From contig JALWNK010000026.1 of NCBI GenBank assembly GCA_026995935.1, positions 1 through 57,196 of the forward strand: a stretch of 57,196 bases of DNA, given 5' to 3'. Position 1 is the stretch's first letter. Each line of letters opens with the position of its first letter. The notes below the pieces were generated by a model, which did no database searches, had not been told where the DNA came from, and saw only the letters and a program-made list of their open reading frames with translations. The translations under genes and the position numbers were made by a program. Source of the stretch: Deltaproteobacteria bacterium. GTDB taxonomy: Bacteria > Desulfobacterota > Dissulfuribacteria > Dissulfuribacterales > QOAL01. Of the stretch, positions 10,016-19,701 are shown in pieces.

Positions 10016-11390
10016 TTCTACCTCTAAGCCCTTCAACAATTTTTGGCCCTATCTTGCCAATGGCCCCTGCCCCCAGGGTGAGGACAACATCCCCCTCCTT
10101 CAGGGAAGGTATCACGGCGGCAGGAAATGAGCCTACTTCCTCTACAAAATGGACGTTTCTTCCTGTCGCCTCCTTTATTTGCCTTGCAAGACGCTGACCA
10201 GAAACTCCAACTATAGGTCTTTCGCTTGCTGGATATATCTCTGTCAGCCACAGCTCGTCTGCTGTGGAAAAACAGGTGGTGAACTCATCCATCAGGGCCT
10301 GGGTCCTGGAGTAACGGTGAGGCTCAAAAAGTACCACCAGGCGTCTTTTGGGCCAAAGCTGCCGCGCAGCCTCAAGCGTTGCCTTTATTTCAGTTGGATG
10401 ATGGGCATAGTCATCAACTACCGTTACTCCCCTCTCGGTGCCGAGAATCTCAAACCTTCTTCCAACTCCCCTGTATCTTTCAAGGCCTTTTTTAATAACG
10501 TCAAAGGGAAATTCAAGCTCGAGCCCAAGGGCAACGGCGGCAAGTGCGTTCCTTACATGGTGAATGCCTGGAACCGTGAGATTAATCTCACCGAGGAAGG
10601 CCCCCTCCTGCTCAACTCCAAAGGAGATACCCGTCTCATTTGTCCTTATGCAGCAGGCCTTAAGGGCCACATCCTCACTGGTTCCATAGGTTATGTGTCG
10701 TTTTTTGTTTTCTGAAAGGAGTTCCCTCACAACCGGATCATCGCCACAGCCTATGACAACACCGTAAAATGGTATCCTTTCGATAAATCGGGAAAAGGTC
10801 TCCTTTATTTCGTCAAGGCCGGAATAGAAATCCAGGTGTTCCCTGTCTATGTTGGTTATGACAATGATACTGGGGGTAAGGCGTAGAAAGCTGCCGTCAC
10901 TTTCGTCTGCCTCTGCCACAAGAAAGTCCCCCTTGCCCCAATAGGCATTAGTGCCAAGGCCCTTGACCTGCCCACCTATGATGACAGTAGGGTCGCACTT
11001 TGCAGCCTGAAATACCGATGCCACCATGGAGGTGGTGCTTGTCTTGCCGTGGGCCCCGGCAACGGCAACCCCAAATTTCTTGAAACGCATGAGTTCTCCG
11101 AGCATCTCTGCCCTTGGAATGATGGGAATATCTGCAGCTCGTGCAGCTACGACCTCGGGATTATCTTGACGTATGGCAGATGAAACAACCACCACATCTG
11201 CTCCTATTATGTTCTCAGGACGATGCCCTTGATATATGGTTGCCCCGTTGGCCTTAAGGGCCTTGGTAATCATGGTGCTCCTAAGATCAGAACCAGATAC
11301 CGAATAATCAAGTGTCAAAAGGACCTGGGCCAGTCCGCTCATTCCTATTCCGCCAATCCCAACAAAGTGAATATGCTGTTTCTTATACAT
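9996..11390 (-). CDS. murC: UDP-N-acetylmuramate--L-alanine ligase MurC
   Basis: 464 residues. Cytoplasmic ATP-dependent ligase that adds L-Ala to UDP-MurNAc. The N-terminal UDP-binding loop is VGIGGIGMSGLAQVL, the P-loop is AGAHGKTSTTSM (about 113-124), and the central domain has the conserved NIDREHLDFY and HHPTEIKAT segments. Length is normal. ATG is preceded by AAGGGGC. It overlaps the end of murG by 8 bp and runs into murB. The order murG-murC-murB is the standard dcw order. Confidence 0.97.
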   Translation of the reverse strand: MYKKQHIHFVGIGGIGMSGLAQVLLTLDYSVSGSDLRSTMITKALKANGATIYQGHRPENIIGADVVVVSSAIRQDNPEVVAARAADIPIIPRAEMLGELMRFKKFGVAVAGAHGKTSTTSMVASVFQAAKCDPTVIIGGQVKGLGTNAYWGKGDFLVAEADESDGSFLRLTPSIIVITNIDREHLDFYSGLDEIKETFSRFIERIPFYGVVIGCGDDPVVRELLSENKKRHITYGTSEDVALKACCIRTNETGISFGVEQEGAFLGEINLTVPGIHHVRNALAAVALGLELEFPFDVIKKGLERYRGVGRRFEILGTERGVTVVDDYAHHPTEIKATLEAARQLWPKRRLVVLFEPHRYSRTQALMDEFTTCFSTADELWLTEIYPASERPIVGVSGQRLARQIKEATGRNVHFVEEVGSFPAAVIPSLKEGDVVLTLGAGAIGKIGPKIVEGLRGRRIAAAS

Positions 11391-12537
11391 GCCCCTTTAT
11401 CTTTTCCCCTTCCATTTTTCTCACTCTTGGTACAACTCCGCAATCTCTGCTGCAAAGCCTCAGAATGGATGTTGCTATGTCTCTGGCTGCATTAGGCCTT
11501 CCAAGGTCCTTTGACCTCTTGCCCATCTCCTTGAGCCTTTCAGGCTCTGTCATAAGCTCCTCTATGTGAGATGCCAAGGCCACAGCACCAAGGTCCCTTT
11601 CCTGGAAACAAAGGGCCGCACCCGCATCAACGAGGGTCTTGGCATTCAGGTCCTGGTGGCTGTCAGCAGCATGAGGATAAGGGATACAGATAGCTGGTTT
11701 TCCTATTGCAGTTATTTCGGCCAGAGTGGTTGCACCCGCCCTGCAAATTATCAGATCAGCCCACGAGTACGCAATCCCTATTCTCTCAATAAAGGGCTCC
11801 ACCTTGACATTCATTCCGCTTGCGGCATAACTTGCTGATATTTCGTCTTTTTCATCTGCCCCTGTCTGATGAATACCCTGAAATTTAAGGCCCGACTGAT
11901 GCAAAATCTTAAGGGCAGAGCTTACTATTGTGTTAAGACCGCTTGCCCCCTGGCTTCCACCCAAGACAAGGATGTGGAACTGTCTGAAAGGATCAGATTT
12001 TGGCGATAAATCCACTGCATCGTCAAGTATCTGACGCCGCACAGGATTTCCCAGGCACTCCACCTGCCTTCCCCGAAAGAATCTGCCTGAACCTTCAAAG
12101 CTCGTGTATATCCTGTCGGCAAAACGGCTTGCCATCTTATTGGCAAGCCCGGGCAAAAAATTCTGTTCATGGATGGCAGTTGGTATTCCAAGCATCCTTG
12201 CCGCAAGGACAACTGGGCCGGACACGTACCCACCCACACCAAGCACCATGTGAGGCCGGAATTTTTTCAAGAGCCTTGCGGCCTTTATAATTGATACAGG
12301 CAGGGAGAGGGCAGCATTAAAGATACCGGAGACGCTTCTTCCCTTTAGCGGTCTGACATTTAAGACCTCATATGCCCAGGGCATGTCTTCAAGCACCTTT
12401 TTCTCAACTGGCCTTCCTGTCCCAATCCACAAGAGATCAAGGGGACACAGTTCTGCAATCTCCTGGGCTATGGCTATTCCTGGGAACAGGTGCCCGCCTG
12501 TTCCTCCACCTGAGATGACAAGCCTCATACCTTTCAT
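11383..12537 (-). CDS. murG: Lipid II synthase MurG (GlcNAc transferase)
   Basis: 384 residues. Membrane-associated glycosyltransferase converting lipid I to lipid II. It shows the N-terminal G loop GGGTGGHLFPGIAIAQE, IHEQNFLPGLANK, the second G loop LGGSQGASGLN, and the UDP-GlcNAc site CRAGATTLAEITAIGKP. Its start overlaps the murD stop by 4 bp (ATGA), so there is no room for ftsW, which normally separates murD from murG. A second ATG three codons in is also possible. Confidence 0.97.
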   Translation of the reverse strand: MKGMRLVISGGGTGGHLFPGIAIAQEIAELCPLDLLWIGTGRPVEKKVLEDMPWAYEVLNVRPLKGRSVSGIFNAALSLPVSIIKAARLLKKFRPHMVLGVGGYVSGPVVLAARMLGIPTAIHEQNFLPGLANKMASRFADRIYTSFEGSGRFFRGRQVECLGNPVRRQILDDAVDLSPKSDPFRQFHILVLGGSQGASGLNTIVSSALKILHQSGLKFQGIHQTGADEKDEISASYAASGMNVKVEPFIERIGIAYSWADLIICRAGATTLAEITAIGKPAICIPYPHAADSHQDLNAKTLVDAGAALCFQERDLGAVALASHIEELMTEPERLKEMGKRSKDLGRPNAARDIATSILRLCSRDCGVVPRVRKMEGEKIKGHV

Positions 12538-13940
12538 CCTTGACCCTGTGCCATCTTTAAAAACGCCTTTTTAAATGCTTCGCCTCGTTCCTTGTAGTTT
12601 GAAAAAAGATCAAAGCTTGCACATGCCGGCGATAAGACCACGCTTTCACCTTCACCTGCCATGAAAAGGGCCTTGGCAACTGCCTCATCCATAATCTCCT
12701 GCCCTGAATCACCCCTTACAACCGCCACGTCCTTGAAAAATGGTCCAAGGCTCCTTGCCAGCTCCTCTGCCGCCTCCCCAATTAGGACAATTCCCTTCAC
12801 CTTGGGGCCGTCTCCATTCTTAAGGCCATACAAGGCCCTTGCCAGCTGACCAAAATCCTCTCCCTTGGCCCTTCCTCCAGCTATCAGGACGACCTTTCCA
12901 CAGGTGGCTTTTATTCCAGTAACCACGGCATGCGTGTTGGTGGCCTTGGAATCGTTTATAAAGTTCACCCCGTTAAGTTTTCCAACTCTCTCAAGCCTGT
13001 GGCCTGGAATGCAAAAAGACGAAAGTCCGCGTTCAAGCAAAGGGGCCTTTGCGCCAAGGGCCCTGGCACACACAAGGGATGCAGCCAGGTTCTTGAGATT
13101 GTGCACACCTTCTGCCTTCCACCCCGAAATGTCAAAGGTCTGCCTTTTGCTTTCAAAAGAAATGGTAAGGGTCCCTTCTGACTCATCAAGGACAATATCC
13201 CTTAAGAAAACCTTTCTGGCCTTTACCTCAAAGGATTCTGCCCCGTCTCCAAGCACTGCGAAGCAATTCTCGTCCTGAAAGGAGAAGAGTCGCTCCTTTG
13301 CCCTTGCATAATCCTCCATGGACCCATGCCTGTCCAGGTGATCCGGGGCAACGTTCAGACACACGGCCGCCCTAAAAAGGGGCCTTTTAATGTACGAAGG
13401 GGGATTTTCAAGGAAATACTCCAACTGGAAGCTGCTTATTTCAAGAACAGCGGCAGTTTCTTCCCGGTTTTCATCAAAACAATCAAAAAGGGGCGGCGAG
13501 ATATTTCCGGCACATACGGCATCCATTTCTGCACTTTTTAGAAGGTGGCCTGTAAGCAAGGTGGTAGTAGTCTTTCCGTTTGTACCTGTTATGCCAATGA
13601 GCGGACCCTTCCAGAGACTTGCAGCAAGAAACAGTTCGCCCACAACTTGCACACCCTTTTTCCTTGCCAAAAGCACCAGCCCGTGACAGGGGGATACGCC
13701 AGGGCTTACAACCAGAAGATCCAGCCCCTTAACAATTTCTTCCAGGCAAGAGGCCCCTGACTCAAGGGTCTGGATTTCATTTTGTCTGCACCACGCAACA
13801 AAGGCGTGATTCCACTCCTTTGTGGGTCTATCATCAATGCAGTAGAGCCTTGCCCCCTTACGGGCCAGATACCTGGCAGCAGAGGCCCCGGCCTCTCCGG
13901 TGCCCATGATTGCGATTTTTCTGTCCTTAAAATCCACCAT
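12534..13940 (-). CDS. murD: UDP-N-acetylmuramoyl-L-alanine--D-glutamate ligase MurD
   Basis: 468 residues. Cytoplasmic ligase adding D-Glu to UDP-MurNAc-L-Ala. N-terminal IMGTGEAGASAARYLARKG binds UDP, P-loop GITGTNGKTTTTLLTGHLL follows, then NVAPDHLDRHGSMEDY and GHRLERVGKLNGVNFINDS of the central domain. The ATG is preceded by AGGTAG. It begins right after the mraY stop, and its own stop overlaps the murG start. Confidence 0.97.
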   Translation of the reverse strand: MVDFKDRKIAIMGTGEAGASAARYLARKGARLYCIDDRPTKEWNHAFVAWCRQNEIQTLESGASCLEEIVKGLDLLVVSPGVSPCHGLVLLARKKGVQVVGELFLAASLWKGPLIGITGTNGKTTTTLLTGHLLKSAEMDAVCAGNISPPLFDCFDENREETAAVLEISSFQLEYFLENPPSYIKRPLFRAAVCLNVAPDHLDRHGSMEDYARAKERLFSFQDENCFAVLGDGAESFEVKARKVFLRDIVLDESEGTLTISFESKRQTFDISGWKAEGVHNLKNLAASLVCARALGAKAPLLERGLSSFCIPGHRLERVGKLNGVNFINDSKATNTHAVVTGIKATCGKVVLIAGGRAKGEDFGQLARALYGLKNGDGPKVKGIVLIGEAAEELARSLGPFFKDVAVVRGDSGQEIMDEAVAKALFMAGEGESVVLSPACASFDLFSNYKERGEAFKKAFLKMAQGQG

Positions 13941-15020
13941 CTACCTAAGCTTCAGTGTACTTATTGCCACAAGTCCAAGAAGTACCGAGATTATCCAAAA
14001 CCTTACTATGACCTTTGGTTCAGGCCACCCAAGCATCTCAAAGTGGTGATGAAGGGGGGCCATCTTGAATATTCGCTTTCCCTTTGTTGCCTTAAAGTAA
14101 CCCACCTGCAAGGCCACGGAAATGGCCTCTGCAACAAAGACCCCACCAACAATGGCAAGGAGGATCTCCTGTTTGGAAAGAACTGCAACGATTCCAAGAA
14201 TGCCACCCAGGGCAAGAGAGCCCACGTCTCCCATGAAGATCTCTGCAGGGTAGCTGTTGTACCAGAGAAAGCCCAGACCTGCCCCTACCATGGCGCCGCA
14301 GAACACGGAAAGCTCGCCAACCCCTGCCACATAGGGAATCTGCAGGTAATGGGCAAGCCCCGAATGGCCTGCCAGGTAACAAAACAGGGTGTAGACGGCA
14401 GATGAGATGACAAAAGGGCCTGTTGCAAGGCCGTCAAGTCCGTCTGTCAGGTTTACGGCATTTGAGGAGCCTGCCACAACGAGAAATGCAAAAAAGATGT
14501 AGAAAAGCCCCAGGTCTGGACGTAGATTCTTGAAAAAGGGGACACTAAGCCTCGTATCCCAGTGACCACTCTTAATGAGGATAAAGGCGCAAAGACAAAC
14601 CAGGGCCCCCTGGATGATGAGTTTCCACCTTCCAGCAAGGCCGGCACTGCTCCTTTTGCGTATCTTAAGCCAGTCATCATAAAACCCTATGACAGCAAAC
14701 CCCACTAGAATTAGTAGCCCCACCCAGATGTAGAGATTGGTAAGGTCTGCCCACAACAAGGTGGAAACGATAATGGAGGCGTTAATGAGAATACCTCCCA
14801 TACTGGGAGTGCCTGTCTTCTTAAGGTGAGTTCTTGGCCCGTCATCACGCACAACCTGGCCAAACTGTAGCTCCTTTATCTTGTTTATGAACCACGGGCC
14901 CAGAAACAGGGTGATGGCAAGGGCGGTGATTGCCGCATAAATGGTGCGAAAGGTGATGTAACGGAATACGTTAAAGACTGGGAAATGAATGTGTAAGGGA
15001 TAAAGGAGGTGATAGAGCAT
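13941..15020 (-). CDS. mraY: Phospho-MurNAc-pentapeptide transferase MraY
   Basis: 359 residues, polytopic inner-membrane enzyme making lipid I on undecaprenyl phosphate. Family motifs are complete: GFYDDWLKI, the nucleotide-binding [27 protein letters not shown], and the HHHFEMLGW loop with its triple His. About ten hydrophobic helices are visible. A strong GGAGGGGATTTAG site precedes ATG. It follows the murE-murF gene directly, the two overlapping at the stop and the Shine-Dalgarno region, so translation is probably coupled. Confidence 0.98.
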   Translation of the reverse strand: MLYHLLYPLHIHFPVFNVFRYITFRTIYAAITALAITLFLGPWFINKIKELQFGQVVRDDGPRTHLKKTGTPSMGGILINASIIVSTLLWADLTNLYIWVGLLILVGFAVIGFYDDWLKIRKRSSAGLAGRWKLIIQGALVCLCAFILIKSGHWDTRLSVPFFKNLRPDLGLFYIFFAFLVVAGSSNAVNLTDGLDGLATGPFVISSAVYTLFCYLAGHSGLAHYLQIPYVAGVGELSVFCGAMVGAGLGFLWYNSYPAEIFMGDVGSLALGGILGIVAVLSKQEILLAIVGGVFVAEAISVALQVGYFKATKGKRIFKMAPLHHHFEMLGWPEPKVIVRFWIISVLLGLVAISTLKLR

Positions 15021-17972
15021 CTAAATCCCCTCCGTAAGCCTTTGCCTTATTGCCAGGGCCACTTCCTCGAGCCTGACACCCCTAGAGCCCTTTAGAAGAA
15101 CGACTCTCTTTGTGCCGTTAAAGAAAAGACCCTCTTCATCCCTTAGAAACTGAGCAGCCTGCGAAGAGGTCTCAAAGGTGTAGAGGCGGCTTCTGGAAAG
15201 CCCTCCTTTAATGGCCCCTTGGGCCACAAATTCCGCCATCTTCCCAACTGCGACAAGCACAGAGGGACGAATAGAGGCGGCCCTCTCCCCAAGCTCTTGA
15301 TGAAAACGCCTTGAATCCTGGCCGAGCTCCAGCATGTCGCCGAGGATGAGGTTTCTTCCAAGGCCCTTGTGAAAATCTTCTACAAAACCAAGGGCAGCCT
15401 CCATGGACGAAGGATTGGCATTGTAGCAATCATCCACCAGGACCCAGCCTTTTATCTCTTCTATATTCATTCGTCCCTTTGGGGCAGGACATGCCCTTAT
15501 GCCAGCCAGAATCTGTTCAATGGATATGCCCATGCTCCTGCCAATGCAAAAGGCAGCAGCAATGTTTGATACGTTTGCCCCTCCAAAAAGTTGCGACCTT
15601 ACCAAAACTCCTTCTCCATCAACGTCTAGCTCTACCTCCAGCCCCTGGTTCGTGGTATTCCAGCCGGTGACCAATACCGCATGAGACAGATACCCAGGCA
15701 TTAGTGCCCTGCCCCTTGTGCCAAATCCCCAAACATTTTTTGCCCGGCTGCGCCTTGCGCTTTCTACCACAAGTTCGTCATCAAGGTTAACGATTGCCTT
15801 CCCATGCGCTGGCAGGGACTCATAGACAAAACCCTTTTCATGGGCGATGTTCTCTAAGCTGCCAAGACCCTCCAGGTGAACGGGGCGGACACAGGTGACA
15901 AGCCCTATCTCAGGCCTTGCGATCTGACAAAGACGCCTGATCTCGCCTGGTTCATTGGTTCCCATTTCAAGAACCGCCCACAGAGTTCCAGGTGCCATGG
16001 AAAAAATTGTCAGAGGAAGCCCTATGAGATTATTGAAATTTCCACTGGTTGCCCCTGCCTTAAAGGCCTCAGAAACAACGGAAAAAACAAGGTCCTTTGT
16101 AGTGGTCTTGCCGCAGCTTCCTGTAATGGCAATGGCTTTAAGGCCAAGGAACCTCCTGTACCAGGCGGCAAACTCGCCAAGGCCAAAAAGCCCATCCCTT
16201 ACCAAGACCACAGGACGGCCTTCAAGCCCTTCCGGGACTCCCTCGCAGACAGCAGCCACTGCCCCGGCATGAAGGGCCTTGTCAGCAAAGAGGTTTCCGT
16301 TGAATCTTTCCCCTCTTAGGGCCCAGAATAAGGCCCCCTCCTGGATGTTTCTGCTGTCTGTGGAAACGGAATCAAAGGATATAAACCTGAACCCATCTGC
16401 CACCTCTCCGTCTGTTGCCCGGCACACATTATCCAAGGTGGGGTGAAAAGAGCCATCTTGACGCCTCTGACCTTCAGCCTTTGCTGCAAGCCTGAGCCCC
16501 TCAAGGAGGACCTTCCTGTCGTTAAAGGGCCGCCTTTCCCCTCCTATTATCTGGTAATCCTCGTGCCCCTTTCCTGCCACAACTATTATGTCACCGGTTT
16601 GTGCCTGGGAGCATGCCCAGTAGATGGCCTCTTCCCTGTCTTCAATGACCCTGACCCTGGAAGCCAGTTCTGCAGGCACCCCGGCCAGCATGTCGTCTAT
16701 TATCCTGGAAGGATTTTCCGTCCTGGGATTATCCGATGTGAAAACTGCAAGATCTGAAAGGCTAACAGAGAAAAGGGCCATCTCTGGCCGTTTCCCCCTG
16801 TCCCTGTCACCGCCGCAGCCTATAACCGTAATGATCCGGCCCGAGGCCTTTATCTCATTGAGGCTTTTGAGGACGTTTCTTACTGCATCCGGGGTGTGGG
16901 CGTAGTCAACAAGGGCGGTAACACCCTCTTTTCCCTTAATGGATACAGGTTCCAGCCTTCCGGGAACGCGACTTGCTTTTTCTACGCCCTTCTTAATGGC
17001 CCAGGCTGGAACTGCAAGGGAGATTGCCACGGAAACTGCCGCCAGAATATTTGAAAGGTTGTGCCTGCCAATGAGGCTTGAGGTTATTTTCAACTCCTGA
17101 TCCTGGATCTCTATAAGGGCATCTATCCCCCACGGACCAAGCCTGATATCCTTGGCAAAAACGTCTGCCTTCTCATTTTCAAGCCCAAAGGATATCTTTT
17201 CCAGGCCTGTATGCTGAAACAGCCTTTTCCCATGGGGATCGTCCAGGTTTATGACGCACCTTCTGGTGTAGGCGCTGGTAAAGAGCCTGGCCTTGGCGCC
17301 AAAATAATCCTCCAGGTCTTTGTGGTAATCCAGGTGGTCACGGGTCAGGTTTGTAAATAGGGCCACCTCAAACCGGCAGCCTTCCACCCTGCCCTGATGA
17401 AGGGCATGGGAGGAGACCTCGGTTATCACGTACCCTGCATCCGCATCCAGGGCCTCCTTCAAAAAGCCGTGAAAGGCTATGCAATCTGGTGTGGTGAGGC
17501 AGGAGACAGTTTCCCTGTCCCCAATCCTCTGACATATGGTCCCTGAAACCGCAGTCTTTTTGCCCCATGCCTTGAGAATCTCTTCTATGATATAGGAGCA
17601 GGTGGTCTTCCCGTTGGTGCCTGTTATCCCTATGACCTTAATCTTTGAACTGGGCCTTTCGAAAAAGACGTGGGCAATAAGACCTGCCGCCCTTTGAACA
17701 TCCCTGGCTGAGAGTATTGGGAAGGAGCTTGGGAGACTTTTTTTGGCAGACTCCTTTAATTCCTCTGGCACCAGAACCGCGCTTGCACCTCTTTTGACCG
17801 CATCCTCCAGGAAATTGAACCCATGGACCCTGGTCCCGGGAAGGGCCATGAAGAGACAGCCAGAAGCCGCCTTCCTGGAGTCCATTGCCAGGGAGGAAAT
17901 ATCTACAGATGCGTCTCCCTGAACCAGGGTGACAACACTTTCTGTAGCCTCCAGAAGCCTGTTCAATCTCAT
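15021..17972 (-). CDS. Bifunctional MurE-MurF ligase fusion
   Basis: One uninterrupted frame encodes two Mur ligases. The N-terminal half (about 1-490) is MurE: LLEATESVVTL, P-loop GITGTNGKTTCSYI (about residues 115-128), TRDHLDYHKD, and TSDNPRTENP. The DNPR marks addition of meso-diaminopimelate. The C-terminal half (about 495-983) is MurF, D-Ala-D-Ala ligase: STDSRNIQEGALFWALRGER, P-loop ITGSCGKTTTKDL, NANPSSMEAAL. Both active sites look intact. ATG 17972 with GGGAATTTG upstream is chosen; an upstream in-frame GTG at 18035 would add 21 residues unlike known MurE starts. Such fusions are known in other bacteria but uncommon. Confidence 0.95.
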   Translation of the reverse strand: MRLNRLLEATESVVTLVQGDASVDISSLAMDSRKAASGCLFMALPGTRVHGFNFLEDAVKRGASAVLVPEELKESAKKSLPSSFPILSARDVQRAAGLIAHVFFERPSSKIKVIGITGTNGKTTCSYIIEEILKAWGKKTAVSGTICQRIGDRETVSCLTTPDCIAFHGFLKEALDADAGYVITEVSSHALHQGRVEGCRFEVALFTNLTRDHLDYHKDLEDYFGAKARLFTSAYTRRCVINLDDPHGKRLFQHTGLEKISFGLENEKADVFAKDIRLGPWGIDALIEIQDQELKITSSLIGRHNLSNILAAVSVAISLAVPAWAIKKGVEKASRVPGRLEPVSIKGKEGVTALVDYAHTPDAVRNVLKSLNEIKASGRIITVIGCGGDRDRGKRPEMALFSVSLSDLAVFTSDNPRTENPSRIIDDMLAGVPAELASRVRVIEDREEAIYWACSQAQTGDIIVVAGKGHEDYQIIGGERRPFNDRKVLLEGLRLAAKAEGQRRQDGSFHPTLDNVCRATDGEVADGFRFISFDSVSTDSRNIQEGALFWALRGERFNGNLFADKALHAGAVAAVCEGVPEGLEGRPVVLVRDGLFGLGEFAAWYRRFLGLKAIAITGSCGKTTTKDLVFSVVSEAFKAGATSGNFNNLIGLPLTIFSMAPGTLWAVLEMGTNEPGEIRRLCQIARPEIGLVTCVRPVHLEGLGSLENIAHEKGFVYESLPAHGKAIVNLDDELVVESARRSRAKNVWGFGTRGRALMPGYLSHAVLVTGWNTTNQGLEVELDVDGEGVLVRSQLFGGANVSNIAAAFCIGRSMGISIEQILAGIRACPAPKGRMNIEEIKGWVLVDDCYNANPSSMEAALGFVEDFHKGLGRNLILGDMLELGQDSRRFHQELGERAASIRPSVLVAVGKMAEFVAQGAIKGGLSRSRLYTFETSSQAAQFLRDEEGLFFNGTKRVVLLKGSRGVRLEEVALAIRQRLTEGI

Positions 17973-18038
17973 CAAATTCCCAAAACTCTTCAGTTGCTGA
18001 TTATTCAAAAAATGGCCGAAAGGCCGGAAACCCACCCC

Positions 18039-19700
18039 TTAAGCAGGGCCCTTACCGCAGATGAGCACGCACTCCCTTTTACCTGAGACCCTGGTTCCTG
18101 GCTTCGGGTACTGGTTCTTCACCATCCCGGTTCCAGAGATGCGTATCCTCATGCCAAGGCGGCCTGCCAGTTCAAGGGCGCTCCTTACAGAAAGTCCCCT
18201 GAGATCAGGCATGATTTTGAGGTGAGCCTCTGTCTTGGCAGCCGCCTTGAAGCGGTTGTCAACGGATGCCTTCATGCTGCCGGCGAACCGGTATTGTTCA
18301 GTAAGGGCAATGGCGCCCCTTCTGGCAAGGGAAGCCATTTTCCCCAGGGTTCCCCTTCTTTGAGCTGGAGTAAATTTTGTGTCAAACAAGACACTAATAT
18401 AACTTATTTTGGGATTGTCTGCAGGCCAACTCCCAAGGCCAATGACCTGGTAGCACTTCTGTCCTCTGCAACTGCCAGGAGAATAGGAGGCAATGGAAGG
18501 GCCGCAGTCATCTCCTGCCAGGGAAAGAAAAAGCCCGTGTGCCTTTTCATGCACGAGCCTGTGAATGTCTCCACCTTCTTCTCCAGAATTGTTGCCACCA
18601 TTCATGGCAAGACGCGGCCTTGGGGGATTAGCGTTTCTTAAAAGCGCTGTATATGCCGTTAAGAGCTGTATGGGAGTGGAACTTGCCCTTGACGAAATAA
18701 CATCTGTAACATTGGCAGAGAGCATGGATGGAAGTCGGCCCTGTACCTCTCCAGGCAGGTCTATTCCCGTTTCCTGACCCAGGCCAACGGTGATAAGGCT
18801 TGTTAAAAGATCAGGTCCCAAAGCCAGGCCTTCCAGCTCCTCATCATCAAGACGTGTCCAAAGGCCTGCATGGTCACCAAACCTGTGCCAATGCCACCTC
18901 TTTACCTGTATTAACGGCTCTTCATGATTTGCAGTGTCTTTCCCGGCCGCTTCCTGTCCAACATGTTTGCCACTTTTTTCAAGGGCCTGTCGCTCCTTGG
19001 CCCGTTCATCAAGCTTGCGTGCTTCAGCCAGGGCAACCATTACCGGCCATGGATTCACCAGCCCCTTTATGGCAAGATTTTCCTGGCCCGAGTCGGCCTT
19101 TCCTTTTCTCGCATCCCTTTTAAGGCTCGCCATGGCCAGGATTTGACCAGTACGAACATCCATGAGCAATACCGTTCCGGCCCTGGCCTTAAGGCGCCTG
19201 ATCTGCCATTTAAGGTTCTGCTTGCATAAGGCCTGTAGATTCTTATCAACAGAAAGGATAAGGGGCTCCGGAGTGCCCCTTTCCTTTCCACGGGAGAGGA
19301 GAAAACTATCGTAGACATATTCCAGCCCTTCTAGTCCGCGGCCGTAGCGATCCACATATCCAAGGACGTCATCCAGGAGTCCCCTGTAGGGCCTCAGCCT
19401 TAAAACCCCCTTTTCAGGATCTTTTTTGGAAATGCACAGAATAGTGCCTGTTCTGTCTACAATGGCACGCCTTTCAAGCAGGCGTCTTGCAGAACTGGAA
19501 GTATCTTTAAAAGAAACGCCAGGGGCAAGAGCTGGGTTGTCCGGATGTTGCTGTTCAGACACCCTCTCCCCGAAACAGCCTGAGATGAACAGGCTGAGAA
19601 AAAAAAGGACCACTGCCCCCAAAAAGACAGAAAGGCCCTTTTTCACAGACTCCCTATCCTTTTTCATGCAGATCCCGCCCCTGACAAACTGTTTCCCCAT
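18039..19700 (-). CDS. ftsI: FtsI-like PASTA protein without transpeptidase active-site motifs (putative lipoprotein)
   Basis: 553 residues in the ftsI position. Relics of a class B PBP are clear: RRAIVDRTGTIL (78-89), LGYVDRYGRGLEGLEYVYD (113-131), GTVLLMDVRTGQILAMASL, GLGQETGIDLPGEVQGRLP (306-324), STPIQLLTAYTALLRNA, SWPADNPKISYISVLFD, and a C-terminal PASTA domain (about 495-553). The catalytic SxxK, expected after NLAIKGLV, is replaced by NPWPVMV (216-222). The SxN segment is missing before GPDLLTS, and KTG is replaced by GSCRGQKC. The N-terminal hydrophobic stretch ends in lipobox ISGC (39-42) rather than a plain anchor helix. It cannot be a penicillin-binding transpeptidase of the usual kind; a scaffold or regulator role is inferred. 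An internal ATG at 19667 is an equally good start. Confidence 0.85.
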   Translation of the reverse strand: MGKQFVRGGICMKKDRESVKKGLSVFLGAVVLFFLSLFISGCFGERVSEQQHPDNPALAPGVSFKDTSSSARRLLERRAIVDRTGTILCISKKDPEKGVLRLRPYRGLLDDVLGYVDRYGRGLEGLEYVYDSFLLSRGKERGTPEPLILSVDKNLQALCKQNLKWQIRRLKARAGTVLLMDVRTGQILAMASLKRDARKGKADSGQENLAIKGLVNPWPVMVALAEARKLDERAKERQALEKSGKHVGQEAAGKDTANHEEPLIQVKRWHWHRFGDHAGLWTRLDDEELEGLALGPDLLTSLITVGLGQETGIDLPGEVQGRLPSMLSANVTDVISSRASSTPIQLLTAYTALLRNANPPRPRLAMNGGNNSGEEGGDIHRLVHEKAHGLFLSLAGDDCGPSIASYSPGSCRGQKCYQVIGLGSWPADNPKISYISVLFDTKFTPAQRRGTLGKMASLARRGAIALTEQYRFAGSMKASVDNRFKAAAKTEAHLKIMPDLRGLSVRSALELAGRLGMRIRISGTGMVKNQYPKPGTRVSGKRECVLICGKGPA

Positions 19701-19701
19701 T

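Noticed and set aside
18039-19700. Frameshift or sequencing error as the cause of missing FtsI motifs
   Set aside because: Conserved PBP segments occur in the same frame before and after each lost motif, so local substitution or deletion, not a frameshift, explains the loss.
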